Below, piece by piece: positions 8,452 through 16,896 of a DNA stretch of 64,000 nucleotides. The notes beneath the pieces are model-generated. The model was not told the DNA's origin and searched no databases. It worked only from the letters and a program-made list of their open reading frames with translations. Made by a program: the position numbers and the translations under genes. Source of the stretch: Bosea sp. 685 (GTDB lineage Bacteria > Pseudomonadota > Alphaproteobacteria > Rhizobiales > Beijerinckiaceae); contig NZ_CP134779.1 in assembly GCF_031884435.1 (NCBI RefSeq), forward strand, positions 682,001 through 746,000, given 5' to 3'. The stretch's first letter is position 1; each line of letters begins with the position of its first letter.

Positions 8452-9495
8452 ATGACGAGCTTGCGGAAACTGGCTTATGCGGCGGCGCTCGCCGTTTGCG
8501 GATTAGGTGCGGCGGGCCTCCCCGCCGAAGCCCAGGTCAAGAGTGCGACGCTGGACGCGGTCAAGAAACGCGGCGAGCTGAATTGCGGCGTGGATACCGG
8601 CATCCCGGGCTTCGCCTTCCAGGACTCGACCGGCAAATGGAAGGGGCTCGACGTCGCCTATTGCCGCGCCATCGCTGCAGCGGTGCTGGGCGATGCGGAG
8701 AAGGTCAAATATGTCGGGGTGACCACCAAGGTCCGCTTCACCGTGCTGCAATCGGGCGAGATCGATGTCCTGATCCGCGACAGCACGTTGACCTTCACGC
8801 GCGACACGCAACTCAACCTCTCGCCCATCGCGGTGAATTTCTACGCCGGCCAGGCTTTCATGGTGAAGAAGAGCCTCAAGGTCGCCTCCTCCAAGGAGTT
8901 GAACGGCGCGACCATCTGCATGCTCACAGGGGCCACGCTCGAGCTCAACATTGCCGATTATGGCGCCGCCAACGGCATCAAGATCAATTCCCTGCTGTTC
9001 GACAAGCCGGAGGAGGCCTTCGCCGCGGCGGAGGCGGGGCGCTGCGACGGCTATTCCGACGATTCCGGCAGCGTCGCCGCGGCGCGCTCGACCATGAAGA
9101 CGCCCGACGACTGGATGATCCTGCCCGAGATCATCTCCAAGGAGCCGCTCGGCATCTTCGCCCGCGAAGGCGACGAGAAATGGGGCGATATCCTGAAATG
9201 GACGCATATGATCCTGCTGACGGCCGAGGAGATGGGCGTCACCAAGGCCAATGCCGATCAGATCAAGGCCAGCAAGCCGGTCGATCCCTTCATGCAGCGC
9301 CTGCTCGGCCTCGACGAGGACTTCAGCAAGCAGCTGGGCCTCGATGGCGCCTGGTCCTACCGCATCATCAAGGCGGTTGGGAACTATGGCGAGATCTATG
9401 ACGAGTATTTCGGCCCCAAAGCGCTCGGCCTGCCGCGTGGAACCAATAATCTCTGGACCAAGGGCGGGCTTCAATATGCCCTGCCGCTGCGCTGA
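8452..9495 (+). CDS. Amino-acid ABC transporter substrate-binding protein (AapJ/family 3 type)
   Basis: 347 residues with a Sec signal (hydrophobic stretch LAYAAALAVCGLGAAGLPAEA). The mature part opens with the family-3 pattern TLDAVKKRGELNCGVDTGIPGFAF. The lobe-1 motif WKGLDVAYCRAIAAAVLGD and the ligand-contact segment ... DVLIRDSTLTFTRDTQLN are as in AapJ/general L-amino-acid receptors of rhizobia. It should capture polar amino acids in the periplasm. The stop TGA overlaps the ATG of the next gene by one base, showing translational coupling to the permease. Confidence 0.92.
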   Translation: MTSLRKLAYAAALAVCGLGAAGLPAEAQVKSATLDAVKKRGELNCGVDTGIPGFAFQDSTGKWKGLDVAYCRAIAAAVLGDAEKVKYVGVTTKVRFTVLQSGEIDVLIRDSTLTFTRDTQLNLSPIAVNFYAGQAFMVKKSLKVASSKELNGATICMLTGATLELNIADYGAANGIKINSLLFDKPEEAFAAAEAGRCDGYSDDSGSVAAARSTMKTPDDWMILPEIISKEPLGIFAREGDEKWGDILKWTHMILLTAEEMGVTKANADQIKASKPVDPFMQRLLGLDEDFSKQLGLDGAWSYRIIKAVGNYGEIYDEYFGPKALGLPRGTNNLWTKGGLQYALPLR

Positions 9496-10661
9496 TGGCC
9501 TTGGCTGACACCGCGGTCCTGATCGCGCGACAGCCAGCCCCGAGACAGCAAAGGCGCGGTTCTTTCCGCGCTTTTGCCTGGCAAGGCCTCTTCCTGTGCG
9601 CGCTCGCCCTCTTCGCATGGTTCATCATCGCCAACGCGTCGGATAATCTGGCGGCGCGGAACATGAATTTCGGCTTCGCTTTTCTCTCCCAGCGGACCGG
9701 TTTCGATATCCCCTTCCACGTCGTGCCCTGGTCGACGGCCGATAGCTATGGCCGGGCCTTGTGGGTCTGCTTGCTCAACACCCTGCTCGCCGCGGCGATC
9801 GGCATCGTCCTGGGCTCGCTGCTGGGTTTCCTGCTCGGCGTCATGCGCCTCTCGGCAAACTGGCTGGCGCGCAGCCTGTCGCTGGCGATCATCGAGATCG
9901 TGCGCAACACCCCGCAATTGCTGCAGATCATCTTCTGGTATGTGGTGATGATCCAGGCGTTGCCGCCGCCACGCAACGGCCTGGCTTTGCCGGGCGGCAT
10001 GATCCTCAGCGTCCGCGGCCTGAACATGCCCAGCATCGAGATGGGCACTGCCGGCCTGTGGCCGTTCTTGCTGCTGGTGGCTTCGCTGTGCCTCGTCCCT
10101 GTGTTCAGGGGACTGCGTCGCCGGCGCCGGGTTTTCGGCTGGGCCGCGCCGCTCCTGCCCGCCATCGCACTTGTGGTCGTCCTGCTGTCGGTCGACCATC
10201 TCGATTACCCGACGCTGCGCGGCTTCAACTATGTCGGGGGCGTCGTGGTGCCGCCCGAATTGATTGCGCTGGTCGCCGGGCTGTCGCTCTACATGTCGGC
10301 CTTCGTCGCCGAGATCGTGCGCGCCTCGCTCCAGGGCATCGCCAAGGGCCAGCGGGAAGCTGCATCCTCGCTTGGCCTGTCAGGGGCGCAGGCGCTGTTC
10401 CTGGTCATCCTGCCGCAGGCATTGCGGGTGATGATCCCGCAACTGACGAACCAGTATCTCAACCTGACCAAGAGCACCTCGCTCGGCGCGGCGATCGCCT
10501 ATCCGGAACTCGTCCAGATCTATGCCGGCACGGTGCTCAACCAGACCGGGCGGGCGCTGGAAACGATGTTCCTGGTGATGATCATCTTCCTCGGCATCAA
10601 CCTCGCCATCTCCGGTTTCATGGCCTGGTACAACGCCCGTGTCGCGATCGTGGAGCGCTGA
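9495..10661 (+). CDS. Amino-acid ABC transporter permease (AapQ-like)
   Basis: 388 residues, near the usual AapQ length. An N-terminal membrane segment (about residues 24-50) is followed by a periplasmic stretch. The BPD_transp_1 core then has the His/Glu/PBP amino-acid class motif EIVRNTPQLLQIIF, and later VAEIVRASLQGIAKGQREAASSLGLS, the EAA loop that docks on the ATPase. A central insertion containing extra hydrophobic segments is normal for AapQ compared with HisQ. It starts on the last base of the receptor stop and ends five bases before the second permease, so the three genes form one transcript. Confidence 0.92.
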   Translation: MALADTAVLIARQPAPRQQRRGSFRAFAWQGLFLCALALFAWFIIANASDNLAARNMNFGFAFLSQRTGFDIPFHVVPWSTADSYGRALWVCLLNTLLAAAIGIVLGSLLGFLLGVMRLSANWLARSLSLAIIEIVRNTPQLLQIIFWYVVMIQALPPPRNGLALPGGMILSVRGLNMPSIEMGTAGLWPFLLLVASLCLVPVFRGLRRRRRVFGWAAPLLPAIALVVVLLSVDHLDYPTLRGFNYVGGVVVPPELIALVAGLSLYMSAFVAEIVRASLQGIAKGQREAASSLGLSGAQALFLVILPQALRVMIPQLTNQYLNLTKSTSLGAAIAYPELVQIYAGTVLNQTGRALETMFLVMIIFLGINLAISGFMAWYNARVAIVER

Positions 10662-10666
10662 TCGCA

Positions 10667-11719
10667 ATGGCGCCGACGCATGTCTGGGTCAAACGGAACC
10701 TGTTTCCATCGCTGTCCAGCGGCTTACTGACGCTGGTCCTGGCTGGTGTGATCATTGTCTTGGTCAAGGCGATCTTCAACTGGGCGGTGACGGATGCGAC
10801 GATCTCCGGCACCACGCGGGCCGCCTGCGATGCCGGCGGCGCCTGCTGGACCTTCATCAAGGTCAGGTTCGATCTGTTCTTCTATGGCCGCTATCCCTCG
10901 CCCGAGCGTTGGCGGGTCGATCTCGCCTTGGCTCTGGTCGTCGGCACCACGGCGGCGACGCTTATCGCGCCGCCGCGCTGGCAGGGCTGGCTCGCGCTGA
11001 TCCTGCTCGGCTTCGTGCCCGCGGTGGCCGGCATCCTTCTGGTCGGCGGGCTGTTCGGACTTGCCTACATCGCCACCAATCTCTGGGGTGGCTTGATGCT
11101 GAACGTCCTGCTCACCGCGGTGGCTGGCGGTGGCGGCTTCATTCTCGGCGTCTTCCTGGCGCTCGGCCGCCGCTCGAAATATCCGGTCATCCGCCTGTTC
11201 TCGATGCTGTTCATCGAGTTGTGGCGCGGCGTGCCGTTGCTGACCGTGCTCTTTATGGCGATGCTGCTGGTGCCGCTGTTCATGCCCAATGGCGCGACGA
11301 TCGACAATCTGCTGCGCGCGATGCTGGCGCTGACGCTGTTCACGGCCGCCTATATGGCGGAAATCGTGCGCGGTGGCCTGCAGGCGATCCCGCGCGGCCA
11401 GGCCGAGGCCGCGACCGCGCTTGGCCTGCGGCCATGGGCGATCCAGTGCTTCATCGTCCTGCCGCAGGCGCTCAGGCTGGTCATTCCCGGCCTCGTCAAC
11501 ACGGTGATCGACCTGTTCAAGGACACCACGCTCGTCAGCATCGTCGGCCTGTTCGACCTTCTCGCCGTGATCACTCAGGCCCAGAAGGACCAGGTCTGGC
11601 TCGGCATGGCGCGGGAGGGTTATGCCTTCGCAGTGGTGGTGTTCTTCCTGTGCTGCTTCGGGATGTCGCTATTCAGTCGCCGCCTCGAGCACCGCCTGAA
11701 CCGCCATCTGCGCTATTGA
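10667..11719 (+). CDS. Amino-acid ABC transporter permease (AapM-like)
   Basis: 350 residues from the ATG at 10667; a longer frame runs upstream but only overlaps the AapQ-like gene. The family core is clear: IELWRGVPLLTVLFMAMLLV (the ELWRGVP variant of the first amino-acid permease motif) and MAEIVRGGLQAIPRGQAEAATALGL, the EAA loop. It should form the heteromeric channel with the preceding permease. The normal AapJQMP order would place an ATPase gene next. Instead the following gene is a convergent dehydrogenase, so the ATPase must come from elsewhere in the genome or this importer is incomplete. Confidence 0.92.
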   Translation: MAPTHVWVKRNLFPSLSSGLLTLVLAGVIIVLVKAIFNWAVTDATISGTTRAACDAGGACWTFIKVRFDLFFYGRYPSPERWRVDLALALVVGTTAATLIAPPRWQGWLALILLGFVPAVAGILLVGGLFGLAYIATNLWGGLMLNVLLTAVAGGGGFILGVFLALGRRSKYPVIRLFSMLFIELWRGVPLLTVLFMAMLLVPLFMPNGATIDNLLRAMLALTLFTAAYMAEIVRGGLQAIPRGQAEAATALGLRPWAIQCFIVLPQALRLVIPGLVNTVIDLFKDTTLVSIVGLFDLLAVITQAQKDQVWLGMAREGYAFAVVVFFLCCFGMSLFSRRLEHRLNRHLRY

Positions 11720-11765
11720 ATGTCCCGCTGCCGCGGCACGATCTCCATCCTCCCAGCGATCCCTC

Positions 11766-12842
11766 TCAGGGGCGAGCCAGCACTTCGGCGACCAGCGAGC
11801 CGAATTTTTTCGTGCCGACCTTGCCGTCGAGGTCCGGCGTGCGGGAGGCCGGATCCGTCAGGACTGTGTCGATCGCGGCGTCGATGGCGCGGAAGGCTGC
11901 CTCGAACTGCGGCAGGCCGCGCGTCTCGCCGAGCCATTGCAGCAGCATGCCGCAGGACAGCATCATCGAGACCGGATTGGCCTTGTCCTGGTTCTGGATG
12001 TCGGGCGCCGAGCCGTGCTGGGCCTGGGCGCAGCAATGGCTGTCGCTCGCCATCATCGAGCCGGCGAGGCCGAGACTGCCCGACAATTCGCTCGCCAGAT
12101 CCGAGATGATGTCGCCGTAGAAATTCGTCGCGCAGATCACGTCGAAGCGCTCGGGATTGCGCACCAGATGCGCCGTCGAAGCGTCGATCAGCAAGTCGTC
12201 CAGGGCGACTTCGGGGAAGTCCGCCGCCACCTTCCTGACCTCGCGCAGGAAAAGCCCATCGGTCTGGTGGAAGCTGTTGACCTTGTGGACGGCGGTGACC
12301 TTCTTCCGGCGCGTCATCGCCAGTTCGAAGGCGCGGCGCGCGATGCGGTTCGAGCAATGGGCGGTGATCTTGCGCAGCGAGATCGCCATGTCGGGCGAGG
12401 GCATCAGCTCGGCCCAGCCCAGATGCATGTTGCGGTCGGGATAGAAGCCCTCCGTCGCCTCGCGCATGATGACGAGGTCCATCGTCTTGCCCGGCTTCAT
12501 ATTGGATGGAATGAATGACCGGGTGCGCGCCGGGCGGACATTGGCGTAGAGATCGAGGCCGATCCGGAAACCGGCGGAGACGTTGCGTCCACCCTTTTCC
12601 GGCGCAGGGTAGTCGGCATGCGATTGGGTTCCGAGGATCACGCCATCATAATCGTGCCGAGCCTTCTCCAGGATGCTGTCACGCAGCGTGGTGCCGTGCT
12701 TCTCCAGGCTGGTGAAGCCGACCTCGTCATAGTCGAAGGCGAGGTCGAGGCCGAACCGCGTGCTGGCGGCTTCCAGCACCTGCATGGAGGCGGAGATGAT
12801 TTCGGGACCGATGCCATCGCAGGGCAGGACGAGCAGCTTCAT
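11766..12842 (-). CDS. Isocitrate/isopropylmalate dehydrogenase family protein (tartrate/3-isopropylmalate type)
   Basis: 358 residues, typical for monomers of the beta-decarboxylating dehydrogenase family, which oxidise a 2-hydroxyacid with NAD(P) and Mg/Mn and release CO2. It begins MKLLVLPCDGIGPEI, the family opening. MREATEGFY carries the active-site tyrosine region, TAVHKVNSFHQTDGLF the catalytic lysine, and NFYGDIISDLASEL the metal-binding aspartates. GSAPDIQNQDKANPVSMML is the cofactor-side motif. It differs from true LeuB in the substrate loop, so tartrate, malate or a related diacid is possible. It faces a GntR regulator 188 bp away and probably shares its operator. Confidence 0.88.
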   Translation of the reverse strand: MKLLVLPCDGIGPEIISASMQVLEAASTRFGLDLAFDYDEVGFTSLEKHGTTLRDSILEKARHDYDGVILGTQSHADYPAPEKGGRNVSAGFRIGLDLYANVRPARTRSFIPSNMKPGKTMDLVIMREATEGFYPDRNMHLGWAELMPSPDMAISLRKITAHCSNRIARRAFELAMTRRKKVTAVHKVNSFHQTDGLFLREVRKVAADFPEVALDDLLIDASTAHLVRNPERFDVICATNFYGDIISDLASELSGSLGLAGSMMASDSHCCAQAQHGSAPDIQNQDKANPVSMMLSCGMLLQWLGETRGLPQFEAAFRAIDAAIDTVLTDPASRTPDLDGKVGTKKFGSLVAEVLARP

Positions 12843-12896
12843 GAGGGTTCTCCGGCACGCCGTGTGCTATCGCGACGACACAGGGCGGGTTTGTAG

Positions 12897-12926
12897 ATTT
12901 GGTTATTGCATCTAGTAAATCCAAAT
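12897..12926. promoter_or_regulatory. Candidate GntR operator in the divergent dehydrogenase/regulator region
   Basis: ATTTGG at 12897-12902 and CCAAAT at 12921-12926 form a dyad, 55 bp upstream of the dehydrogenase start and about 105 bp upstream of the regulator start. The TTGG...CCAA half-sites match the stronger palindrome at 13973-13998 in front of the downstream operon. Having the same half-sites on both sides of the regulator gene suggests that its product binds both. Confidence 0.45.
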
Positions 12927-13030
12927 TAGCGTCAAGGGTGACCGCCCTGAAATCATTGCTGCCGGTCGGGTGCGCTCGCGCGGCAAGTCATTTCGCCACT
13001 CGTCGTTTTGCCGTTCCATGAGATCAAGTC

Positions 13031-13942
13031 ATGTCCAACAGTCCCCTCGCGCTCCGCATCGCTGGCGACATCGTTGCCCGCATCAATTCGGGCGACCTCT
13101 CCGCGGGGTCGCATCTGGCGACCGAGGCGCTTGCCAGGCAGTATCAGGTCTCCCGCTCGCCGGTCCGCGAGGCGCTGAGCGTGCTGGCCGGCGACGGGGT
13201 CATCGAGAACCGGCCAAATCGCGGCTTCTATGTTCGCTCCGATATCGATCTGGCGGACATGGCCAAGCCGGGGCTCACGGCCAGGGCGGCCGATGCCGAT
13301 CCCTATTTCACCTTCGCCGAGGACTGGCTGAACGATCGGATCGAAGGCGAGCTCACCGAGCAGGCCGTGAGGGACAGGTACAGGCTCACGCGCTCCCAGG
13401 CTCAGGATCTCTTCGTGCGCGCGGTCCAGGAGGGCTGGGCCGAGCCCAAGCCGGGATATGGCTGGCGATTGCGGCCGGTCGCCAAGACATCAGAGGCCTT
13501 CGAGCAGATCTATCGCTTTCGGGCGGTGATCGAGCCGGCGGCGATCATGGAGCCGACTTTCCGCTTCGACAGGGCTGCCGCCGCCCCTCTGCGGAGAGTC
13601 CAGGAGAAGCTGGCGCGGGGGCAGCTCGGCGGGCTGACCCCCGAGGCGATGCGGAGCGCCGGTGCGGGCTTTCATGAGGAGCTGATCAGGATGGCGGGGA
13701 ATCCGATGTTCCTGTTCGCGCTGGAGCGCGCCAACCAGTTCCGGCGCCTCATTGAGTACCGGTTGAAGGTCGACCCCCAGCGGATCGTCGCGCAGAGCAT
13801 CGAGCATGTTCAGATCCTGGATCTGCTTGAGCGTGGCGACAATCTGGAGGCGGCGCATGTGATGCGCCGTCATCTGAACGGCGCCCTGGCCGTCAAATCG
13901 CCGGTCGTTCAAGCCGAGTTCGCGTCTGCGCCAAGGGATTAG
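13031..13942 (+). CDS. GntR-family regulator with two winged helices and FCD domain
   Basis: 303 residues, about 70 longer than a standard FCD regulator. The first winged helix is at residues 5-75 (ALRIAGDIVARINSGDLSAG ... VSRSPVREALSVLAGDGVIE). A second winged-helix-like segment is at about 95-150 (LNDRIEGELTEQAVRDRYRL, QAQDLFVRAVQEGWAEPKPG). The helical FCD domain follows to the end. The extra segment keeps the wing signature and could enlarge the DNA footprint or replace part of the linker. Dyads with TTGG/CCAA half-sites lie on both sides of the gene, and it is adjacent to the eight-gene uptake and catabolic operon starting at 14046. It most probably controls that operon and the divergent dehydrogenase. 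Confidence 0.85.
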   Translation: MSNSPLALRIAGDIVARINSGDLSAGSHLATEALARQYQVSRSPVREALSVLAGDGVIENRPNRGFYVRSDIDLADMAKPGLTARAADADPYFTFAEDWLNDRIEGELTEQAVRDRYRLTRSQAQDLFVRAVQEGWAEPKPGYGWRLRPVAKTSEAFEQIYRFRAVIEPAAIMEPTFRFDRAAAAPLRRVQEKLARGQLGGLTPEAMRSAGAGFHEELIRMAGNPMFLFALERANQFRRLIEYRLKVDPQRIVAQSIEHVQILDLLERGDNLEAAHVMRRHLNGALAVKSPVVQAEFASAPRD

Positions 13943-13972
13943 GGGCGGGCGGTCAAGCGGATATACGCATGT

Positions 13973-13998
13973 TTGGTTTTATAGATTGATAAAACCAA
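13973..13998. promoter_or_regulatory. Perfect 10-bp inverted repeat, probable operator of the 14046 operon
   Basis: TTGGTTTTAT (13973-13982), six-base spacer, ATAAAACCAA (13989-13998). The arms are perfect complements. The repeat is AT-rich against a GC-rich background and sits 48 bp before the start codon of the first transporter gene, where it would overlap a promoter. It shares the TTGG/CCAA half-sites with 12897-12926. A hairpin terminator for the regulator gene is the alternative, but there is no T run after the stem. Confidence 0.6.
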
Positions 13999-14045
13999 TA
14001 TCCTGAGTTAGCATCCTCTCAAGAAAAAGATCTTGGGAGGACGCT

Positions 14046-15152
14046 ATGATCACACGCAGACATGTCGTCGCGGGCGCTGGTGCGCTCACCGCTGCAGCCA
14101 TGGCCGGCAATCGTCCTGCCCTCGCGCAAGGCATTCCGGCGGGCTATTCGGCCGACTACAAGGATCTGGTCGACAAGGCGGTGAAGGAGGGTGCGGTCTC
14201 CATCTACACATCGACGGATGATGTGCAGGGCCGGCCACTGATCGAAGCCTTCCGGGCCGCGTTCCCCGGCATCCGGGTCGACTATAACGACCTTGGAACG
14301 AACGGCGCCTATAACCGCGTCATCTCGGAAGCCGCCGCCAAGCAGGTCGGCTCGGACATCGTCTGGACCTCGGCGATGGACCTGCAGATGGTGCTGGTCT
14401 CGAAGGGGCAGGCGGAAACCTACAAATCGCCCGAGGCCGCCCAGCTGCCGGCCTGGGCCAATTTCAACGACCAGCTCTACGCGACCTCGGTCGAGCCGGT
14501 CGCGATCATGTACAACAAAAGCATGCTAGGCGCGCTCAAGCCGCCCCAGACGCGCGCCGAGCTCATCGCCTTCCTGCAAACCAACAAGGAAGCGCTGAAG
14601 GGCAAGGTCGCCTCGTTCGATCCGGAGAAGAGCGGCTCCGGCTTCCTGTTCTTCAACAACGACGCCCGCACCACCTCCGACACCTGGGAGCTCGTGAAGG
14701 CGTTCGGCGGAACGGACCCCAAGGTCTATGGCAGCTCGGGCGCGATGCGCGAGAAGATCGCCTCGGGCGAGCACTGGATCGCCTTCAACCTGATCGGCTC
14801 CTACGCGATCGAATGGGCCAAGAAGAACAACAATCTCGGCGTCGTCCTGCCGCCTGACCATGCGGCGGCGTTCTCGCGGGTCGCCAATATCTCGAAGGGC
14901 GCACCTCATCCCGCCGCGGCGCGCGTCTTCCTCGACTTCCTGTTGTCCCAGCGCGGACAGACGGCGATGGCCGGCAGCGGCGCGCCGTCGATCCGCACCG
15001 ATGTCAGCGAAGGCCTCAACATCGCCAAGCTCAATGAGATGGCAGGCGGCAAGCTGAAGCCAATCCCCGTTTCGGCCGCGCTGCTGGAAGCATCCGATCC
15101 AAAAACACGCGCCGAGTTCTTCCAGAAATGGAAGCAGGCGCTGCGCGGTTGA
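14046..15152 (+). CDS. ABC transporter substrate-binding protein, family 1 (iron/polyamine-like)
   Basis: 368 residues preceded by GGGAGG 5 bp before the ATG. The N-terminus MITRRHVVAGAGALTAAAMA ending in ALAQG is a twin-arginine-like signal peptide. The mature protein starts with the FbpA/AfuA-type pattern DLVDKAVKEGAVSIYTSTDD and has a lobe-2 motif PVAIMYNKSMLG. The family binds ferric ion, phosphonates, thiamine or small organic acids; I do not see a pair of adjacent tyrosines in the C-lobe that would mark a ferric-ion receptor, so an organic ligand is more likely. It opens an operon continuing with permease, ATPase and catabolic enzymes. Confidence 0.88.
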   Translation: MITRRHVVAGAGALTAAAMAGNRPALAQGIPAGYSADYKDLVDKAVKEGAVSIYTSTDDVQGRPLIEAFRAAFPGIRVDYNDLGTNGAYNRVISEAAAKQVGSDIVWTSAMDLQMVLVSKGQAETYKSPEAAQLPAWANFNDQLYATSVEPVAIMYNKSMLGALKPPQTRAELIAFLQTNKEALKGKVASFDPEKSGSGFLFFNNDARTTSDTWELVKAFGGTDPKVYGSSGAMREKIASGEHWIAFNLIGSYAIEWAKKNNNLGVVLPPDHAAAFSRVANISKGAPHPAAARVFLDFLLSQRGQTAMAGSGAPSIRTDVSEGLNIAKLNEMAGGKLKPIPVSAALLEASDPKTRAEFFQKWKQALRG

Positions 15153-15175
15153 CGCGTCCGACTGAGAGCATCGTC

Positions 15176-16861
15176 ATGTCGCTTGCCAACGACGCACCGC
15201 GTTTCAGGGCGGGAGTCATTCTTGCCCTGTTCGTGATGGTGGCAGCGCCCGCGCTGCTCGTGATCTATCAGAGCGTCCTCGACGCACCCTTCTTCGACGA
15301 CAATGTTCGCTTCAGCCTCGATGCCTTCCGTTTCGTCCTGACCGATCCCGAGTTCTATCGGGCGCTGTGGACGACGACGCTCTATGCCTTCGGCATGGTG
15401 GTGGTCGCGGTTCCGCTTGGCGGGCTGCTCGCCTTCCTGATCACGCGGACGGACCTGAAGGGGCGGACATGGCTCGAGCCGCTCGTGCTCGTGCCGATGT
15501 TCCTGTCCTCGATCGTCCTGGCCTTCGGCTACACCGTCTCGGTCGGGCCTTCGGGCTTCGTCACCATCGCCTTCAAGAGCCTCTTCGGCGCGGCGCCCTG
15601 GAGCATCTACACGCTGCCGGGCATCATCCTGATCGGCGGCCTGAGCCATGTGCCGACGGTCTATCTCTATGTGGCCTCGGCGATGCGCCGCTTGCCGTCC
15701 GATCTGGAGGAGGCGGCACGCACCGCTGGGGCCGGAATCTGGCGGGTCTCGCTCGACGTCACCTTGCCGATGGTCCTGCCGGCATTGGTCTTCAGCGCCG
15801 CGCTCAACCTGCTCCTTGGTTTCGAGACCTTCGGCATTCCGCTGGTGCTGGGCGATCCCAACGGCATCCTCGTGCTGACCACGTATATCTACAAGGTCAA
15901 CACCATCTTCGGCGCGCCGACCTATCAGGTCATGGCGGCGGTCACGGTCTTCCTGATCCTGATCACGCTGCCGCTCGTCTTCATCCAGCGCCGCTTGCTG
16001 CGCCATGCCCGGCGCTTCGCGGCCGTCGGTGGCAAGGGGGCGAGAACCAACCTGCTCCGGCTGGGCGCCACCGGCCAGGCGGTCGCGCTGGGGCTGATCG
16101 GGCTATGGCTCCTGGTCTCGGTTTTCTTTCCGGTTGGCGGCATCGTGTTGCGTGCCTTCGTCGAGAACTGGGGTGAGGGCGTCAGGCTGACGGAGCAATT
16201 GACGCTCGCCAATTTCAAGGCGGTCTTCGAGATTCCGAGCCTGTCGCGCGGCATCCTCAACACGGTCCTGCTCGCCGGGGTCGGCGGCGCCATCGCGGTC
16301 GCCTTCTACCTGCTGGTCGGGCTCGCGGGGCACCGCAACCGCGGCAGAAGCGGAACCCTGCTGGATTATTCCGTGCTGATCCCGCGCGCGCTGCCCGGCC
16401 TGATCGTCGGCCTGACCTTCTTCTGGCTTTTCCTGTTCGTGCCCTTCCTGATCCCGCTCAGGGCGACGCTGATCAGCCTCCTGATCGCCTACATCATCGT
16501 CGGTCTGTCCTATGGCCTGCGGATCATCCAGTCGACGCTGCTGCAGGTCGCGCCGGAACTCGAGGAATCAGCGCGCATCACCGGCGCATCGGTCTACCGG
16601 AGCTGGCGCGACGTGGTCATCCCGCTGGTCAAGCCCGGCCTCGCCGGGGCCTGGGCGATGATCATGATCGTGTTCCTGCGGGAATACGCCACCGGCGTCT
16701 ATCTGATGTCGTCAGGCACCGAGGTCATCGGCTCGCTGATGGTGTCGCTGCTGACCTCGGGCGCCATGGACCAGATCGCCGCCCTTTCCTTCATCTCCAT
16801 CGCATTGACGGCTGTGGGCCTGACACTCGCCCTGCGGCTGGGAGCGAAACTCCATGACTGA
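15176..16861 (+). CDS. ABC transporter permease, fused two-domain (FbpB-like)
   Basis: 561 residues starting at ATG 15176; a frame extension to 15128 only overlaps the receptor gene. It is two tandem BPD_transp_1 domains with about 12 membrane segments. The EAA loops are LPSDLEEAARTAGAGIWRVS near residue 180 and APELEESARITGASVYRSW near 465. Such fused permeases form the channel as a single chain, as in FbpB/SfuB systems. The stop codon lies inside a 17-bp unit that is repeated before the next gene. Confidence 0.92.
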   Translation: MSLANDAPRFRAGVILALFVMVAAPALLVIYQSVLDAPFFDDNVRFSLDAFRFVLTDPEFYRALWTTTLYAFGMVVVAVPLGGLLAFLITRTDLKGRTWLEPLVLVPMFLSSIVLAFGYTVSVGPSGFVTIAFKSLFGAAPWSIYTLPGIILIGGLSHVPTVYLYVASAMRRLPSDLEEAARTAGAGIWRVSLDVTLPMVLPALVFSAALNLLLGFETFGIPLVLGDPNGILVLTTYIYKVNTIFGAPTYQVMAAVTVFLILITLPLVFIQRRLLRHARRFAAVGGKGARTNLLRLGATGQAVALGLIGLWLLVSVFFPVGGIVLRAFVENWGEGVRLTEQLTLANFKAVFEIPSLSRGILNTVLLAGVGGAIAVAFYLLVGLAGHRNRGRSGTLLDYSVLIPRALPGLIVGLTFFWLFLFVPFLIPLRATLISLLIAYIIVGLSYGLRIIQSTLLQVAPELEESARITGASVYRSWRDVVIPLVKPGLAGAWAMIMIVFLREYATGVYLMSSGTEVIGSLMVSLLTSGAMDQIAALSFISIALTAVGLTLALRLGAKLHD

Positions 16862-16896
16862 AACGATCACATGACTGAGACGATCACATGACTGAG
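16854..16896 (+). repeat. 17-bp tandem duplication spanning the permease stop and ATPase start
   Basis: ATGACTGAAACGATCAC (16854-16870) and ATGACTGAGACGATCAC (16871-16887) differ by one base and are followed by a third ATGACTGAG that is the start of the ATPase gene. The first unit contains the permease stop TGA. The second unit offers an ATG that runs into a stop after six codons. The duplication probably displaced an original ATGA-type overlap by 34 bp. Confidence 0.85.

Noticed and set aside
9761..10666. Extension of the second Aap-like permease upstream of 10667
   Set aside because: It overlaps the whole AapQ-like gene out of frame; the ATG at 10667 follows that gene by five bases and gives a normal N-terminus.
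14046..15152. Ferric-iron receptor FbpA
   Set aside because: Overall family fits, but I saw no paired C-lobe tyrosines, and the operon holds carboxylate enzymes, so an iron role is not supported.
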